NCBI GenBank assembly: GCA_004297935.1
Contig: SCRE01000002.1
Coordinates: 1-64,000 of the forward strand
Direction of reading: 5' to 3'
Length of the DNA: 64,000 bases
From: Microbacteriaceae bacterium
GTDB taxonomy: Bacteria > Actinomycetota > Actinomycetes > Actinomycetales > Microbacteriaceae
Part shown: positions 44,742-54,480 of the stretch, in pieces
Numbering within the stretch: position 1 is the stretch's first letter
Layout: each line of letters begins with the position of its first letter
The notes under the pieces: generated by a model
The model's database searches: none
The model's input: the letters and a program-made list of their open reading frames with translations, nothing else
What the model was told of the DNA's origin: nothing
Position numbers and translations under genes: made by a program

Positions 44742-44777
44742 GCCGGCGTGTCGCCGAAAATGTCCGTCGTTTTGCAA
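44694..44777. repeat. Palindromic element family A, copy 3, overlapping a gene start
   Basis: Arms CCAAAAAGACGGA (44694-44706) and TCCGTCGTTTTGCAAA (44762-44777) with an inner GACACGCCG/CGGCGTGTC stem match copies at 23080 and 31515. Unlike those, it lies at the 5' end of a gene and contains its ATG. Confidence 0.8.
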
Positions 44778-44799
44778 ACGCACTGTGAGCGGTGGGCCC

Positions 44800-45474
44800 T
44801 CATGAGGTCGCGACCAGAGTTTCGGGCGGCCAGCCGCCGGCGGGGCGACGCTCATCGGTGGAGAGCAATGCCGCGCTCCAGGCGTCGACGCGAATGCCGC
44901 GTTGCACCCCTCCGAGGCGCTTCGTTCCCTCGAATCGGAACCCGGCGCGCCACGCCACGGATGCCGATGCCGCGTTCCCGATGATCGCATGCCACTGGAT
45001 CCGCTGTAGTCCGAGCCCGGCATCGAGCCCGGCATCGACCCCCGCGCCGACCCTGGCGCCGAGCCCGGAATCGACCCCGGAATCGACCCCGGAATCCGCT
45101 TGCGCGAAGCCGAAGTCGCAGACCAGTCGCACGGCTTCGCTCATGACGCCGGCTCCGCGTGCCGCCGACCCCAACCAGAAGCCGAGTTCTGCGCCGCCGT
45201 GGGCGATCCCGCTCAGGCCGATCATGCCGACGACGGGCGCCCGCTCGTGCGCGCGGATGCCCCAGGTCGCGGCGGTCCCCGCCTCCCAGCCGGGATCGAC
45301 GATGTGGTGCACGAAGTGTTCTGCGTCGGCATGCGAATACGGCGACGGCACCGTCGTCCAGCGCTGCACGGCAGCATCCTGACAGCACTGGGCGATCGCA
45401 TCGATATCCGCTGCGGTCGGCGTCGAGAGCACGAGTCGCTCCGAGCGGAGCACGATCGGTTTCAACTCGGCCAC
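44800..45474 (-). CDS. GNAT-family N-acetyltransferase (RimJ/RimL-like)
   Basis: A 224-residue acetyltransferase. It has ERLVLSTPT near the start, the acetyl-CoA loop LGSAARGAGVMSEAV (about 101-115) and the NAASASVAWRAGFRFEGTKR segment (about 165-184), typical of ribosomal-protein-acetylating GNATs. A 30-residue Gly/Asp repeat (DSGVDSGVDSGLGARVGAGV...) sits between VCDFGFA and GLQRIQWHA, encoded by tandem DNA repeats at about 45015-45100; relatives lack it. It starts 3 bp downstream of trpS and is probably co-transcribed. Confidence 0.85.
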   Translation of the reverse strand: MAELKPIVLRSERLVLSTPTAADIDAIAQCCQDAAVQRWTTVPSPYSHADAEHFVHHIVDPGWEAGTAATWGIRAHERAPVVGMIGLSGIAHGGAELGFWLGSAARGAGVMSEAVRLVCDFGFAQADSGVDSGVDSGLGARVGAGVDAGLDAGLGLQRIQWHAIIGNAASASVAWRAGFRFEGTKRLGGVQRGIRVDAWSAALLSTDERRPAGGWPPETLVATS

Positions 45475-45477
45475 CGC

Positions 45478-46494
<1,017 letters not shown>

Positions 46495-46518
46495 TTAGAA
46501 AAAGGTGTGTGATTGTTC

Positions 46519-46623
46519 CGCCGGCGCCGAGCCCGCCGGCGCCGAGCCCGCCGCCGCGAACTCGCCGCCGCGAACCCGTTGGTCGAGTAGCCCGCGACGA
46601 AGGAGCAGGCGTATCGAGACCCC
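46519..46623. repeat. Tandem 15-mers plus REP-like family B copy
   Basis: GCCGGCGCCGAGCCC and GCCGCCGCGAACT units repeat from 46519 to 46576, followed by GTTGGTCGAGTAG...GTATCGAGACCCC (46578-46623). The 210-bp gap between xth and trpS holds no gene. Confidence 0.65.
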
Positions 46624-46695
46624 GTGACCGGCTGCCACCTGTCGGCCACCCTGCCGGCCACCTGCAGGCCTTCGGCAAGCGCAGGCACCGGTCGG

Positions 46696-47568
46696 TCAGA
46701 TGGCGTAGTCGACGACGACCGGCGTGTGGTCCGACCATCGTTGGTCATAGGCTGCGGCGCGGTCCACCGCGTAGCCCACGACCTTCGCGGCGAGTGCCGG
46801 CGTGGCGGCCTGGTAGTCGATGCGCCAACCGGTGTCGTTGTCGAACGCCTGCCCGCGCCAGGACCACCAGGTGTACGGCCCATCGACGTCGCCCGCGTGC
46901 TTGCGGCCGATGTCGATCCAACCGAGCCCGGCCCCGTTGTTGTAGAGTTCATCGCTTTCTGCACCGAAGAACCGGTCGAAGTAGGCGCGTTCCTCCGGCA
47001 GGAAGCCGGCGCGTTTCAAGTTGCCTCGCCAGTTCTTGATGTCGAGCGTGCGGTGCCCGACGTTCAAGTCGCCCATCACGACGGAGAGCGGATTGTGGGC
47101 CGCGAGCTGCGGCATCCGCTGGATCATGGCGTCGAGGAACTTGTACTTCTCGACCTGCTTCGGCGTGTCGGCCTCGCCGGAATGCACGTAGGCGCTGACG
47201 ACGGTGAGCGGTGTGCCCCTGACGTCGTAGTCCGCTTCGAGCCAGCGGCCGGCGCTGTCGAAGTCGGCTGCACCGATTTCGACCCGATGGGCGGATGCCG
47301 CGCTGCGGCTCACCAACGCGACTCCGGCCCTGCCCTTCGCGCTCGCCGGGTCGTGCAGAATGTGCCAGTCCGGCCCGAAGAGCCCTTCGAGGTCTTCAGT
47401 CGATGCGCGAACCTCTTGCAGGGCGATGATGTCGACATCGCGCGCGTTCACCCAGTCGGCCATGCCTCTGCGGAAGGCGGCGCGGATTCCGTTGACGTTG
47501 ACGCTCGCGATGCGGAGCGGCCTCGTTCGCTGCTCGGCGGCGGTCGAGGATGTGACAGTGGGGGCCAT
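46696..47568 (-). CDS. xth: Exodeoxyribonuclease III (AP endonuclease)
   Basis: A 290-residue EEP-fold nuclease for base-excision repair. The metal-binding glutamate is in ALQEVR (about E53), with VMGDLNVGH (D/N pair, about 166-174), TWWSWRG and the SDHTPV histidine near the end (about 280). ATG 47568 begins 2 bp after the YihY stop, so the two are co-transcribed. The preceding 16 residues before RIASVNVNG are poorly conserved. Confidence 0.94.
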   Translation of the reverse strand: MAPTVTSSTAAEQRTRPLRIASVNVNGIRAAFRRGMADWVNARDVDIIALQEVRASTEDLEGLFGPDWHILHDPASAKGRAGVALVSRSAASAHRVEIGAADFDSAGRWLEADYDVRGTPLTVVSAYVHSGEADTPKQVEKYKFLDAMIQRMPQLAAHNPLSVVMGDLNVGHRTLDIKNWRGNLKRAGFLPEERAYFDRFFGAESDELYNNGAGLGWIDIGRKHAGDVDGPYTWWSWRGQAFDNDTGWRIDYQAATPALAAKVVGYAVDRAAAYDQRWSDHTPVVVDYAI

Positions 47569-47570
47569 TA

Positions 47571-48848
47571 CTACAGTGTATGGGGAGCGTCCGACACGAC
47601 CGCGTCGGACGGGGCGTCGGACACCGGCCGCTCGGCCGCGATCGCTCCCAGGTGGGCGTGCGCTTTGGTGAGTCGCCGGCCGGCGAGGATCCGGCCGATT
47701 CCGCGCGCCTTTTCGTAGGCATCCTGCGCTACGGTCACGCTGCCTTCCGCGGCGCGCGGACGCGCCTGGTGGTCCTCCAGCGCGCGCTCCCGTTCGCGTT
47801 GCTCCGCTGTTAGCGCGCGCGGCGAAATGCCTCGGTCGCTCATTCCCACCGCGATCCAGGACGCGGCCAGCAGGATGACGCGAGCCACCAGGTTGAACCA
47901 GAGCAGCAGTCCGAAGAAAACGGCGAACGATGCCAGCAGAGGATTGTTCCCGGTGCCGCTGAACAGGAAGCCGGCGGCCGTGCTCAGCACCGACAGGCTC
48001 AGCCCGCCCAGTGTGGCTCCGACCAGGAGCGCACGTAACGGGATGGCAACGCGCGACAGCAGGCGGAACATGACGGCCAGCACCAGTACGTTCAGCGCGG
48101 CCACGATGACGAAACTGGCAAGGCCGGCGGCCCCCTCGGACCAGAACGAGTCGCTGTTGATGCCGATCCAGGTCAGGAGCGTCGTCAGAATGTTGGTGCT
48201 CGCCAGCGACAGGGTCGCGGCGATCACCAGAATCACCCCGAAGCTGAGAGCCAGCGCCGCATCGCCGAGTCGCGCCAGCACGAAGTTGACTTTGACGCTG
48301 CCCAGATCGAACATGACGCGCACGGAGAGCCGGATCGCGTTGAGCCAACTGGTCGCCGTCCACAGCAAACCGACCCCGGCAACCACACCGGTCCAGCCGA
48401 GAGTGCTGCCGAGCGCTTCCAGCTCGGCCTCCGAGATCGCGCCGCCCGGGCCGACCAGCCCCGGCACGACCTGATCGATGAGGCTGATGATCGCCCCCTC
48501 GATCGCGCTGTTGCCGGCAAGCCAGAAACCGGCGATGGAGAATCCCAGCCACATCGCGGCGAAGATGGCGAAGATCGCACGATAGGACATCCCGGCCGCG
48601 AGCAGATTGCCGTCACGACTCGTGAATCGCAGGACGACACGATAGACGCGGAGCCGGTTCACCCACTGCATCACAACGGATGCGCGGGCCACATTCTCCT
48701 GCATCGTCTCTCTCACAGGCGCGGCGAGCCTGTCCAACTGTTCGAGGGCCGGCTGGACGCGGTGCCAGCGTGCCTCGCTGTCACTCCGGGCGGCGTCGCG
48801 CGCATCGGCATCGTGCGGCGGGGCATCCGCCGGGGGCTGCGTGCTCAC
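47571..48848 (-). CDS. YihY/BrkB-family inner-membrane protein
   Basis: A 425-residue protein with six transmembrane helices (about residues 65-315) of the YihY/virulence-factor BrkB family. GNLLAAGMSYRAIFAIFAAMW and the long periplasmic loop are characteristic. GTG 48848 (VSTQPPAD) is chosen; a longer frame would overlap the divergent PTS gene. The C-terminal 100 residues are hydrophilic and charged. Function unsettled (once misnamed ribonuclease BN). Confidence 0.88.
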   Translation of the reverse strand: MSTQPPADAPPHDADARDAARSDSEARWHRVQPALEQLDRLAAPVRETMQENVARASVVMQWVNRLRVYRVVLRFTSRDGNLLAAGMSYRAIFAIFAAMWLGFSIAGFWLAGNSAIEGAIISLIDQVVPGLVGPGGAISEAELEALGSTLGWTGVVAGVGLLWTATSWLNAIRLSVRVMFDLGSVKVNFVLARLGDAALALSFGVILVIAATLSLASTNILTTLLTWIGINSDSFWSEGAAGLASFVIVAALNVLVLAVMFRLLSRVAIPLRALLVGATLGGLSLSVLSTAAGFLFSGTGNNPLLASFAVFFGLLLWFNLVARVILLAASWIAVGMSDRGISPRALTAEQRERERALEDHQARPRAAEGSVTVAQDAYEKARGIGRILAGRRLTKAHAHLGAIAAERPVSDAPSDAVVSDAPHTL

Positions 48849-48905
48849 GGCATCAGCATAGGTCGTCTGCGCTGAGCTGAGCACTCCGCCGCTCTGCGGC
48901 GGGCC

Positions 48906-48918
48906 TAGGCTGGTGACG
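48906..48918 (+). promoter_or_regulatory. Leaderless -10 box
   Basis: TAGGCT at 48906-48911 ends 6 bp before GTG 48918, supporting that start. Confidence 0.55.
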
Positions 48919-50579
48919 TGGCGGGCGCGAGCATGCGGATGCATGGAGTGGGCATCGGTCACGGGTCCGTGGCCGGAATCGTGCTGCGGATGCCTGCGCC
49001 GATTGCAGATCCGCCTGACATCGCTTCGGACGCCGAGCCGCACGCGGAGTACGCCCGCGTCGCGACAGCGCTTGCGGCGACGGCCGAGGACCTACTCGAC
49101 CGTGCCGGACGAGTGGACGGCGATGCACGCGATGTGCTTCGGGCGCAAGCGTTGATGGCGGAGGATCCCGCTGTCATTGAAGACGTGCACGAACGCATAG
49201 GCCTGGGCAAGACAGCCGAGCGCGCCGTATTCGAAGCGTTCCAGTCGTTTCGCGAGGCGCTGAAGGGCGCGGGCGGGCTGATGGCCGGCCGTGTCGCAGA
49301 CCTGCGCGACGTTTCTCAGCGCGCTGTCGCACACCTCAGCGGGATCGCAACGCCGGGGGTGCCGCGCTCGGATACACCGTTCGTTCTCGTCGCTCACGAC
49401 CTCGCACCGGCCGACACCGCGCTGCTCGACCTCGACAAGGTGCTCGCGTTGGTGACACGCGACGGCGGACCGACCTCGCACACGGCGATCCTCGCACGAG
49501 CGAAGGGACTCGTCGCCGTCGTGGGTGCGGCCGCCAGCGACGGGCTGGTCAACGGCCAGCTCGTCGTGGTCGACGCGGATGCGGGCGAGGTCACCGTTCA
49601 TCCCACCCCGGATGAATTGGCACGCGCGCTGGGCCGTGTTCGAGCGGTTCCGGCGGCGCATCCGCTCGTACCCGGGATGCTCAAAGACGGAACCCACGTG
49701 CCGTTGATGGCGAATCTCGCCGCCCCGAAGGATGCCACGGCTGCAGTCGCGCTTGGAGCGGAAGGTGTCGGGCTGTTCCGCACGGAATTCCTGTTCCTCG
49801 ATGCGCGCAATGCGCCGTCCGTGTCGGTGCAGCGCGAGCATTACCTTGCGCTCCTTCAGGCGTTCGCAGGCAAGAAGGTCATCGTGCGGGTGTTGGACGC
49901 GGGCGCTGACAAGCAACTCGCATTCCTCGGGCACACGCACGAGGAGAATCCGGCGCTTGGACGACGCGGCATCCGTGCACTGCGAGAGCACGAGCAGGTG
50001 CTTCGAGACCAACTGGCCGCTCTGGTGCAGGCTCAGGATGCAACGCGCGCTCAGCTGTGCGTGATGGCGCCGATGGTGGCAGACGCGGAGGAGACGGAAT
50101 ACTTCGTGCGGCTCGGTCGCGAAGTCGGGCTCGCCTCCATCGGAGTAACCATCGAGGTGCCGTCGGCGGCTGTGCTCGCCGAACAACTGGTCGGACTCGT
50201 CGATTTCGTCAGCATCGGCACGAACGACCTGACGCAATACACGCTGGCGGCGGATCGCATGCTCGGCTCGGTGTCCGCGTACCAGGACCCGTGGCATCCG
50301 GCCGTGTTGCGTCTGATGAAGTTGATCGGCGACGCCGGCGGTGCCGCCGCCATCCCGGTCGGTGTGTGCGGCGAGGCCGCGGCCGACCCACTGCTCGCGA
50401 TCGTCTTCGTCGGACTCGGCGCGACCGAACTCTCAATGGCGCCCGCAGCGATTGCCGACGTGCGACAGCGACTGAGTGAGGTCAGCTTGGAGGACGCGCG
50501 CCGGTACGCGCGGCGCGCGATTCAGGCGACGAGTGCGGCCGAGGCGCGCGCCGCGGTGACGGCGCTGGCCACTCAGTAG
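48918..50579 (+). CDS. ptsI: PTS enzyme I (phosphoenolpyruvate-protein phosphotransferase)
   Basis: A 553-residue enzyme I, passing phosphate from PEP to HPr. The phosphorylated histidine is H188 (GGPTSHTAIL), the PEP-binding domain has GLFRTEFLFLD (about 287-297) and the dimer/catalytic GVCGEAAAD cysteine near 485. The N-terminal HPr-binding helices are present but diverged. No HPr or EII gene is nearby. The start GTG 48918 follows a leaderless -10 box. Confidence 0.92.
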   Translation: MAGASMRMHGVGIGHGSVAGIVLRMPAPIADPPDIASDAEPHAEYARVATALAATAEDLLDRAGRVDGDARDVLRAQALMAEDPAVIEDVHERIGLGKTAERAVFEAFQSFREALKGAGGLMAGRVADLRDVSQRAVAHLSGIATPGVPRSDTPFVLVAHDLAPADTALLDLDKVLALVTRDGGPTSHTAILARAKGLVAVVGAAASDGLVNGQLVVVDADAGEVTVHPTPDELARALGRVRAVPAAHPLVPGMLKDGTHVPLMANLAAPKDATAAVALGAEGVGLFRTEFLFLDARNAPSVSVQREHYLALLQAFAGKKVIVRVLDAGADKQLAFLGHTHEENPALGRRGIRALREHEQVLRDQLAALVQAQDATRAQLCVMAPMVADAEETEYFVRLGREVGLASIGVTIEVPSAAVLAEQLVGLVDFVSIGTNDLTQYTLAADRMLGSVSAYQDPWHPAVLRLMKLIGDAGGAAAIPVGVCGEAAADPLLAIVFVGLGATELSMAPAAIADVRQRLSEVSLEDARRYARRAIQATSAAEARAAVTALATQ

Positions 50580-50601
50580 CGCCGCTGGTCGCCGAGCGCG
50601 T

Positions 50602-50731
50602 TCGGCGCGGTCACGCAGAAACGCTTCGCGTTTCTATCACGCTTCGGACGCTTCGCGACTGTAGTAGCGAAACCTCGCTCGCGGGCTCGCTCGGCGCGGT
50701 CACGCAGAAACGCTTCGCGTTTCTATCACGC
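50602..50731. repeat. Direct 41-bp repeat with terminator-like hairpin
   Basis: Two identical 41-base copies (50602-50642 and 50691-50731) each contain the hairpin AGAAACGC-TTC-GCGTTTCT. They lie between convergent ptsI and sdhB; the second copy includes the sdhB stop codon (50726-50728). They probably terminate both genes. Confidence 0.75.
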
Positions 50732-51487
50732 GTGACCGCGCATGATGGCCTGCTTGACCTCGGCGATCGCCTGCGTGATCTGGATGCCGCGGGGGCACGC
50801 CTCGGTGCAGTTGAAGGTGGTGCGGCAGCGCCACACCCCTTCCTTGTCGTTCAGGATGTCGAGACGGACACCCGATGCGTCGTCGCGGGAGTCGAAGATG
50901 AAACGGTGGGCATTGACGATCGCGGCCGGGCCGAAATACTGCCCATCGGTCCAGAACACCGGGCACGACGAGGTGCATGCCGCGCAGAGAATACATTTCG
51001 TGGTGTCGTCGAAACGGGCGCGCTGTTCGGCCGACTGGATGCGCTCGCGACCCTCCGGCGGCGTGCTGTGCGCCTGCAGGAACGGTTGCACGGCCCGGTA
51101 CGACTCGAAGAACGGCTCCATGTCGACGACGAGGTCCTTCTCCAGAGGAAGCCCCTTCAGCGCCTCGATGTAGATCGGCTTCGAGATGTCGAGGTCCTTG
51201 ATCAGGGTCTTGCAGGCGAGTCTGTTGCGCCCGTTGATGCGCATCGCATCCGACCCGCACACGCCGTGCGCGCAGGAGCGGCGGAAGGTCAGAGAACCGT
51301 CCTGCTCCCATTTGATCTTGTGCAGTGCGTCGAGCACACGGTCGGTCGCATACATCTCGACGTCGAAATCCTGCCAGCGCGGTTCCGCATCCACATCGGG
51401 GTCGAACCGGCGGATGATGAACGTGACGGTGAACGACTGGATGGGCGCTTCGGCTGCGGGAGGGGTCTCGAGGACGGCGTTGGACAT
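50726..51487 (-). CDS. sdhB: Succinate dehydrogenase iron-sulfur subunit
   Basis: A 253-residue subunit carrying the three iron-sulfur clusters: [2Fe-2S] cysteines in CAHGVCGSDAM...RLAC, then CILCAACTSSCP and CRTTFNCTEACPRGI for the 4Fe and 3Fe clusters. It passes electrons from FAD to menaquinone. ATG overlaps the sdhA stop by one base (TGATG). Last gene of sdhCDAB. Confidence 0.97.
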   Translation of the reverse strand: MSNAVLETPPAAEAPIQSFTVTFIIRRFDPDVDAEPRWQDFDVEMYATDRVLDALHKIKWEQDGSLTFRRSCAHGVCGSDAMRINGRNRLACKTLIKDLDISKPIYIEALKGLPLEKDLVVDMEPFFESYRAVQPFLQAHSTPPEGRERIQSAEQRARFDDTTKCILCAACTSSCPVFWTDGQYFGPAAIVNAHRFIFDSRDDASGVRLDILNDKEGVWRCRTTFNCTEACPRGIQITQAIAEVKQAIMRGHA

Positions 51488-53304
51488 CAGTACTTCCTCT
51501 CCATGGGCTGATAGCGGGTGATCACGACGGGTTTCCAATCGAGCTTGATGTGGTCGCCCGCGTTGGACGAGTGTGGGTCGCCCGTCAGATAGGCCATGGT
51601 GTGTTTCATGTAGTTCGCGTCGTCGCGTTTCGGATAGTCGTCGCGCTGGTGTCCGCCACGGCTTTCCAGGCGGTTGCGTGCAGAGTAGACGACGACCTCG
51701 GCGAGGTCGAGCAGGAAGCCGAGCTCGACGGCCTCGAGCAGATCGGTGTTGAACCGCTTGCCCTTGTCCTGAACGGCCACGTTCTTGTACCGGTCGCGCA
51801 GACGGTGGATGGTCTGGGTCACCTTCTCCAGTGAGTCGTCGGTGCGGAACACCTGAGCATTGCGGTCCATCTCGTCCTGCAGCTCCTTGCGGATCGCTGC
51901 GATCCGCTCGGTGCCCGTCGAGCCGCGCATGCTCTCGAGCATGTTCCGGATTGGGTCGGCCGCGTTCTCCGGCAGTGGCGCGAATTCCGCGGTCTTCACA
52001 TATTCGATCGCGTTCCTGCCTGCGCGCTTGCCGAACACATTGATGTCCAACAGCGAATTGGTGCCGAGCCGGTTGGAGCCGTGCACGGAGACGCACGCGC
52101 ATTCGCCGGCCGCGTAGAGACCGGGAACGATCGTCGTGTTACTGGAGAGGACTTCCGCATTGTTGTTGGTCGGGATGCCGCCCATCGCATAGTGCGCGGT
52201 CGGCATCACGGGCACCGGCGTCGTCACCGGGTCGACGCCGAGGTAGGTACGAGCGAACTCGGTGATGTCCGGGAGCTTGGTCTCGAGCACTTCCGCACCG
52301 AGATGGGTGCAGTCCAGCAGCACATAGTCCTTGTGCGGCCCGGCGCCTCGACCCTCCGCGACCTCCTGCACCATGCTGCGGGCGACGATGTCACGCGGCG
52401 CCAGGTCCTTGATGGTGGGAGCGTAGCGTTCCATGAACCGCTCACCCGACGCGTTGCGCAGGATCGCCCCCTCACCGCGGGCACCCTCTGTGAGGAGGAT
52501 GCCCAGTCCGTACAAGCCGGTGGGGTGGAACTGGAAGAACTCCATGTCCTCCAGCGGAAGGCCCTTGCGCCAGATGATCCCGACGCCGTCACCGGTCAGC
52601 GTGTGCGCGTTCGAGGTGGTCTTGAAGATCTTGCCGAAGCCGCCCGTCGCGAAGATCACAGCCTTGAAGTGGAAGACGTGCAGATCGCCGGTCGCGAGCT
52701 CGTACGCGACCACGGCGGTCGGCTTCTGAATCGTCGCGCCGTCCGGTCCGTCGACCTCGGCCATCACCAGATCGAGAACGTAGAACTCGTTGAAGAAGTT
52801 GATGCCGAGCTTGACGCAGTTCTGGAACAGCGTCTGCAGGATCATGTGACCGGTGCGGTCCGCTGCGTAGCAGGAGCGGCGCACGGCCGACTTGCCGTGG
52901 TCGCGTGTGTGTCCACCGAACCGGCGTTGGTCGATCTTGCCCTCAGGGGTGCGGTTGAACGGCAGTCCCATGTTCTCGAGGTCGATGACGGCGTCGATGG
53001 CCTCCTTCGCGAGGATCTCCGCGGCATCCTGGTCGACGAGGTAGTCGCCGCCCTTGACCGTGTCGTAGGTGTGCCACTCCCAGTTGTCTTCCTCGACGTT
53101 CGCGAGCGCGGCGGCCATGCCGCCCTGTGCCGCCCCGGTGTGCGAACGCGTCGGATACAGCTTGGAGATCACGGCGACATCGGCGTGCGGGCCTGCTTCG
53201 ATCGCCGCGCGCATGCCGGCTCCGCCGGCGCCGACGATCACAAGGTCGAACTGGTGATGGTGAACGCCGTCGATGACGGTCGAGTCCGGATTCTGGTCAG
53301 TCAC
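51487..53304 (-). CDS. sdhA: Succinate dehydrogenase flavoprotein subunit
   Basis: A 605-residue flavoprotein oxidising succinate to fumarate. The FAD site [11 protein letters not shown] (about 26-36) is followed by the covalent-flavin histidine in [12 protein letters not shown], with catalytic residues in [16 protein letters not shown] and [13 protein letters not shown]. The gap to sdhD is 83 bp. Confidence 0.97.
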   Translation of the reverse strand: MTDQNPDSTVIDGVHHHQFDLVIVGAGGAGMRAAIEAGPHADVAVISKLYPTRSHTGAAQGGMAAALANVEEDNWEWHTYDTVKGGDYLVDQDAAEILAKEAIDAVIDLENMGLPFNRTPEGKIDQRRFGGHTRDHGKSAVRRSCYAADRTGHMILQTLFQNCVKLGINFFNEFYVLDLVMAEVDGPDGATIQKPTAVVAYELATGDLHVFHFKAVIFATGGFGKIFKTTSNAHTLTGDGVGIIWRKGLPLEDMEFFQFHPTGLYGLGILLTEGARGEGAILRNASGERFMERYAPTIKDLAPRDIVARSMVQEVAEGRGAGPHKDYVLLDCTHLGAEVLETKLPDITEFARTYLGVDPVTTPVPVMPTAHYAMGGIPTNNNAEVLSSNTTIVPGLYAAGECACVSVHGSNRLGTNSLLDINVFGKRAGRNAIEYVKTAEFAPLPENAADPIRNMLESMRGSTGTERIAAIRKELQDEMDRNAQVFRTDDSLEKVTQTIHRLRDRYKNVAVQDKGKRFNTDLLEAVELGFLLDLAEVVVYSARNRLESRGGHQRDDYPKRDDANYMKHTMAYLTGDPHSSNAGDHIKLDWKPVVITRYQPMERKY

Positions 53305-53387
53305 GTAAGGTTCCGTTGCCTCTCAGTGGGCGTGGCAGGTGGAGTGGGGTGGTCGGCGAACACGGTGTGATCGTCGTTGGTCGATGA

Positions 53388-53840
53388 CTACCGCGCGATC
53401 GTCGCGCAGAAGCCGGGCAGCAGGTTCGCCGGCGTGCCGGACGGGCACGGGTTGAACACCGTCACGGTGTAGGTGCCGATCGCGATCAGCACGACCACGG
53501 CGGCGAGGACGGCGAACTTGAGGATGCGGTTCACGGTGCCGTTGCGGGCGTAGTCGTTGATCAGGGTGCGCATGCCGTTGCCGCCGTGGATCAGTGCCAA
53601 CCACAGCATCAGGCCGTCCCAGACCTGCCAGAACGGATCCGACCACTTGCCGCCCACGAAGGCGAAGTCGATCGCCTTGATTCCCTGACCCAGCACGAGG
53701 TTGACGAACAGATGGCCGAAGATGAGCACGACCAGCAGAACGCCGGAGGCGCGCATGTAGATCCAGCCCCACTTCTCCCAGTTCACACCGCCCTTGCGTG
53801 CGGGGCGCGTGGGTGTGCGGGGAGTGTCGATCGTGGTCAT
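53388..53840 (-). CDS. sdhD: Succinate dehydrogenase membrane anchor subunit
   Basis: A 150-residue membrane protein with three helices (about 25-50, 65-95, 115-138) anchoring the complex and helping bind menaquinone. It starts 2 bp after sdhC. Sequence conservation is low, as expected of SdhD; assignment rests on position between sdhC and sdhA, length and the GxxH-type haem-facing residue in IFGHLFVNLV and ALIHGGNGMR. Confidence 0.9.
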   Translation of the reverse strand: MTTIDTPRTPTRPARKGGVNWEKWGWIYMRASGVLLVVLIFGHLFVNLVLGQGIKAIDFAFVGGKWSDPFWQVWDGLMLWLALIHGGNGMRTLINDYARNGTVNRILKFAVLAAVVVLIAIGTYTVTVFNPCPSGTPANLLPGFCATIAR

Positions 53841-53841
53841 C

Positions 53842-54258
53842 TCAGTGCCCTTCGCTGAAGACGTTCGCCAGGTGGATCGGCACGAAGCCGGCCATCAACA
53901 CGACCCAGAGCACGATGACGATCCAGAACATGACCTTCTGGTACTTCGCGCCCTTGCCCCAGAAGTCGATCAGGATGATCCGCAGACCGTTCAGCGCGTG
54001 GAACGCGATCGCCATCACCAACACGGTCTCGCCGAGCCCCATGATCGGGTTCTTATAGGTGCCGATCACCGCGTTGTATGCCTGCGGGCTGATCCCGAGC
54101 ACCGCTGAGTCGAGGATGTGCACGAGGAGGAAGAAGAAGATCGCCAGCCCGGTGATGCGGTGGAGCACCCACGACCACATCCCCTCGCGCCCCCGATAGA
54201 GGGTGCCTCCTGGCCGGGATGTCTTCGGCGCCAGAGTTCCTGTCGCTTGATTTGCCAC
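53842..54258 (-). CDS. sdhC: Succinate dehydrogenase cytochrome b556 subunit
   Basis: A 138-residue three-helix subunit with the SdhC signature LYRGREGMWSWVLHRITG (about 20-37) and haem-ligand histidine in FHALNGLR (about 85-92). GTG 54258 is preferred over an upstream ATG (54282) because AGGGAGGG lies 8 bases before it. First gene of sdhCDAB; an iron box lies upstream. Confidence 0.93.
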   Translation of the reverse strand: MANQATGTLAPKTSRPGGTLYRGREGMWSWVLHRITGLAIFFFLLVHILDSAVLGISPQAYNAVIGTYKNPIMGLGETVLVMAIAFHALNGLRIILIDFWGKGAKYQKVMFWIVIVLWVVLMAGFVPIHLANVFSEGH

Positions 54259-54363
54259 GAAACAACCCTCCCTGGTTGTCATCGGATGCCGCGAGTGGGG
54301 ATCCGCAAGAAGTGACGCGTGATGCGCGCCACCAGTCTACGACCCGCCCCGCGCGCATGCTGC

Positions 54364-54380
54364 TTAGGTGAGCCTAACTA
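54364..54380. promoter_or_regulatory. DtxR/IdeR-like iron box upstream of sdhC
   Basis: TTAGGTGAGCCTAACTA matches 13 of the first 15 bases of the DtxR/IdeR consensus TTAGGTTAGGCTAACCTAA. It sits about 106 bp upstream of the sdhC start and about 100 bp before manC, between divergent genes. Iron-dependent control of the iron-rich succinate dehydrogenase is plausible. Confidence 0.65.
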
Positions 54381-54467
54381 TCTTGATGTCGAGATAAATC
54401 TGCGCGATGGAAGCTCCGGCATCCGGTCGTGCCCCGTGCACCCAGACGAGTGCACCCGGTGAACGGC

Positions 54468-54480
54468 TATCCTGTGGGCA
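54468..54480 (+). promoter_or_regulatory. Leaderless -10 box
   Basis: TATCCT at 54468-54473 ends 6 bp before ATG 54480. Confidence 0.6.
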
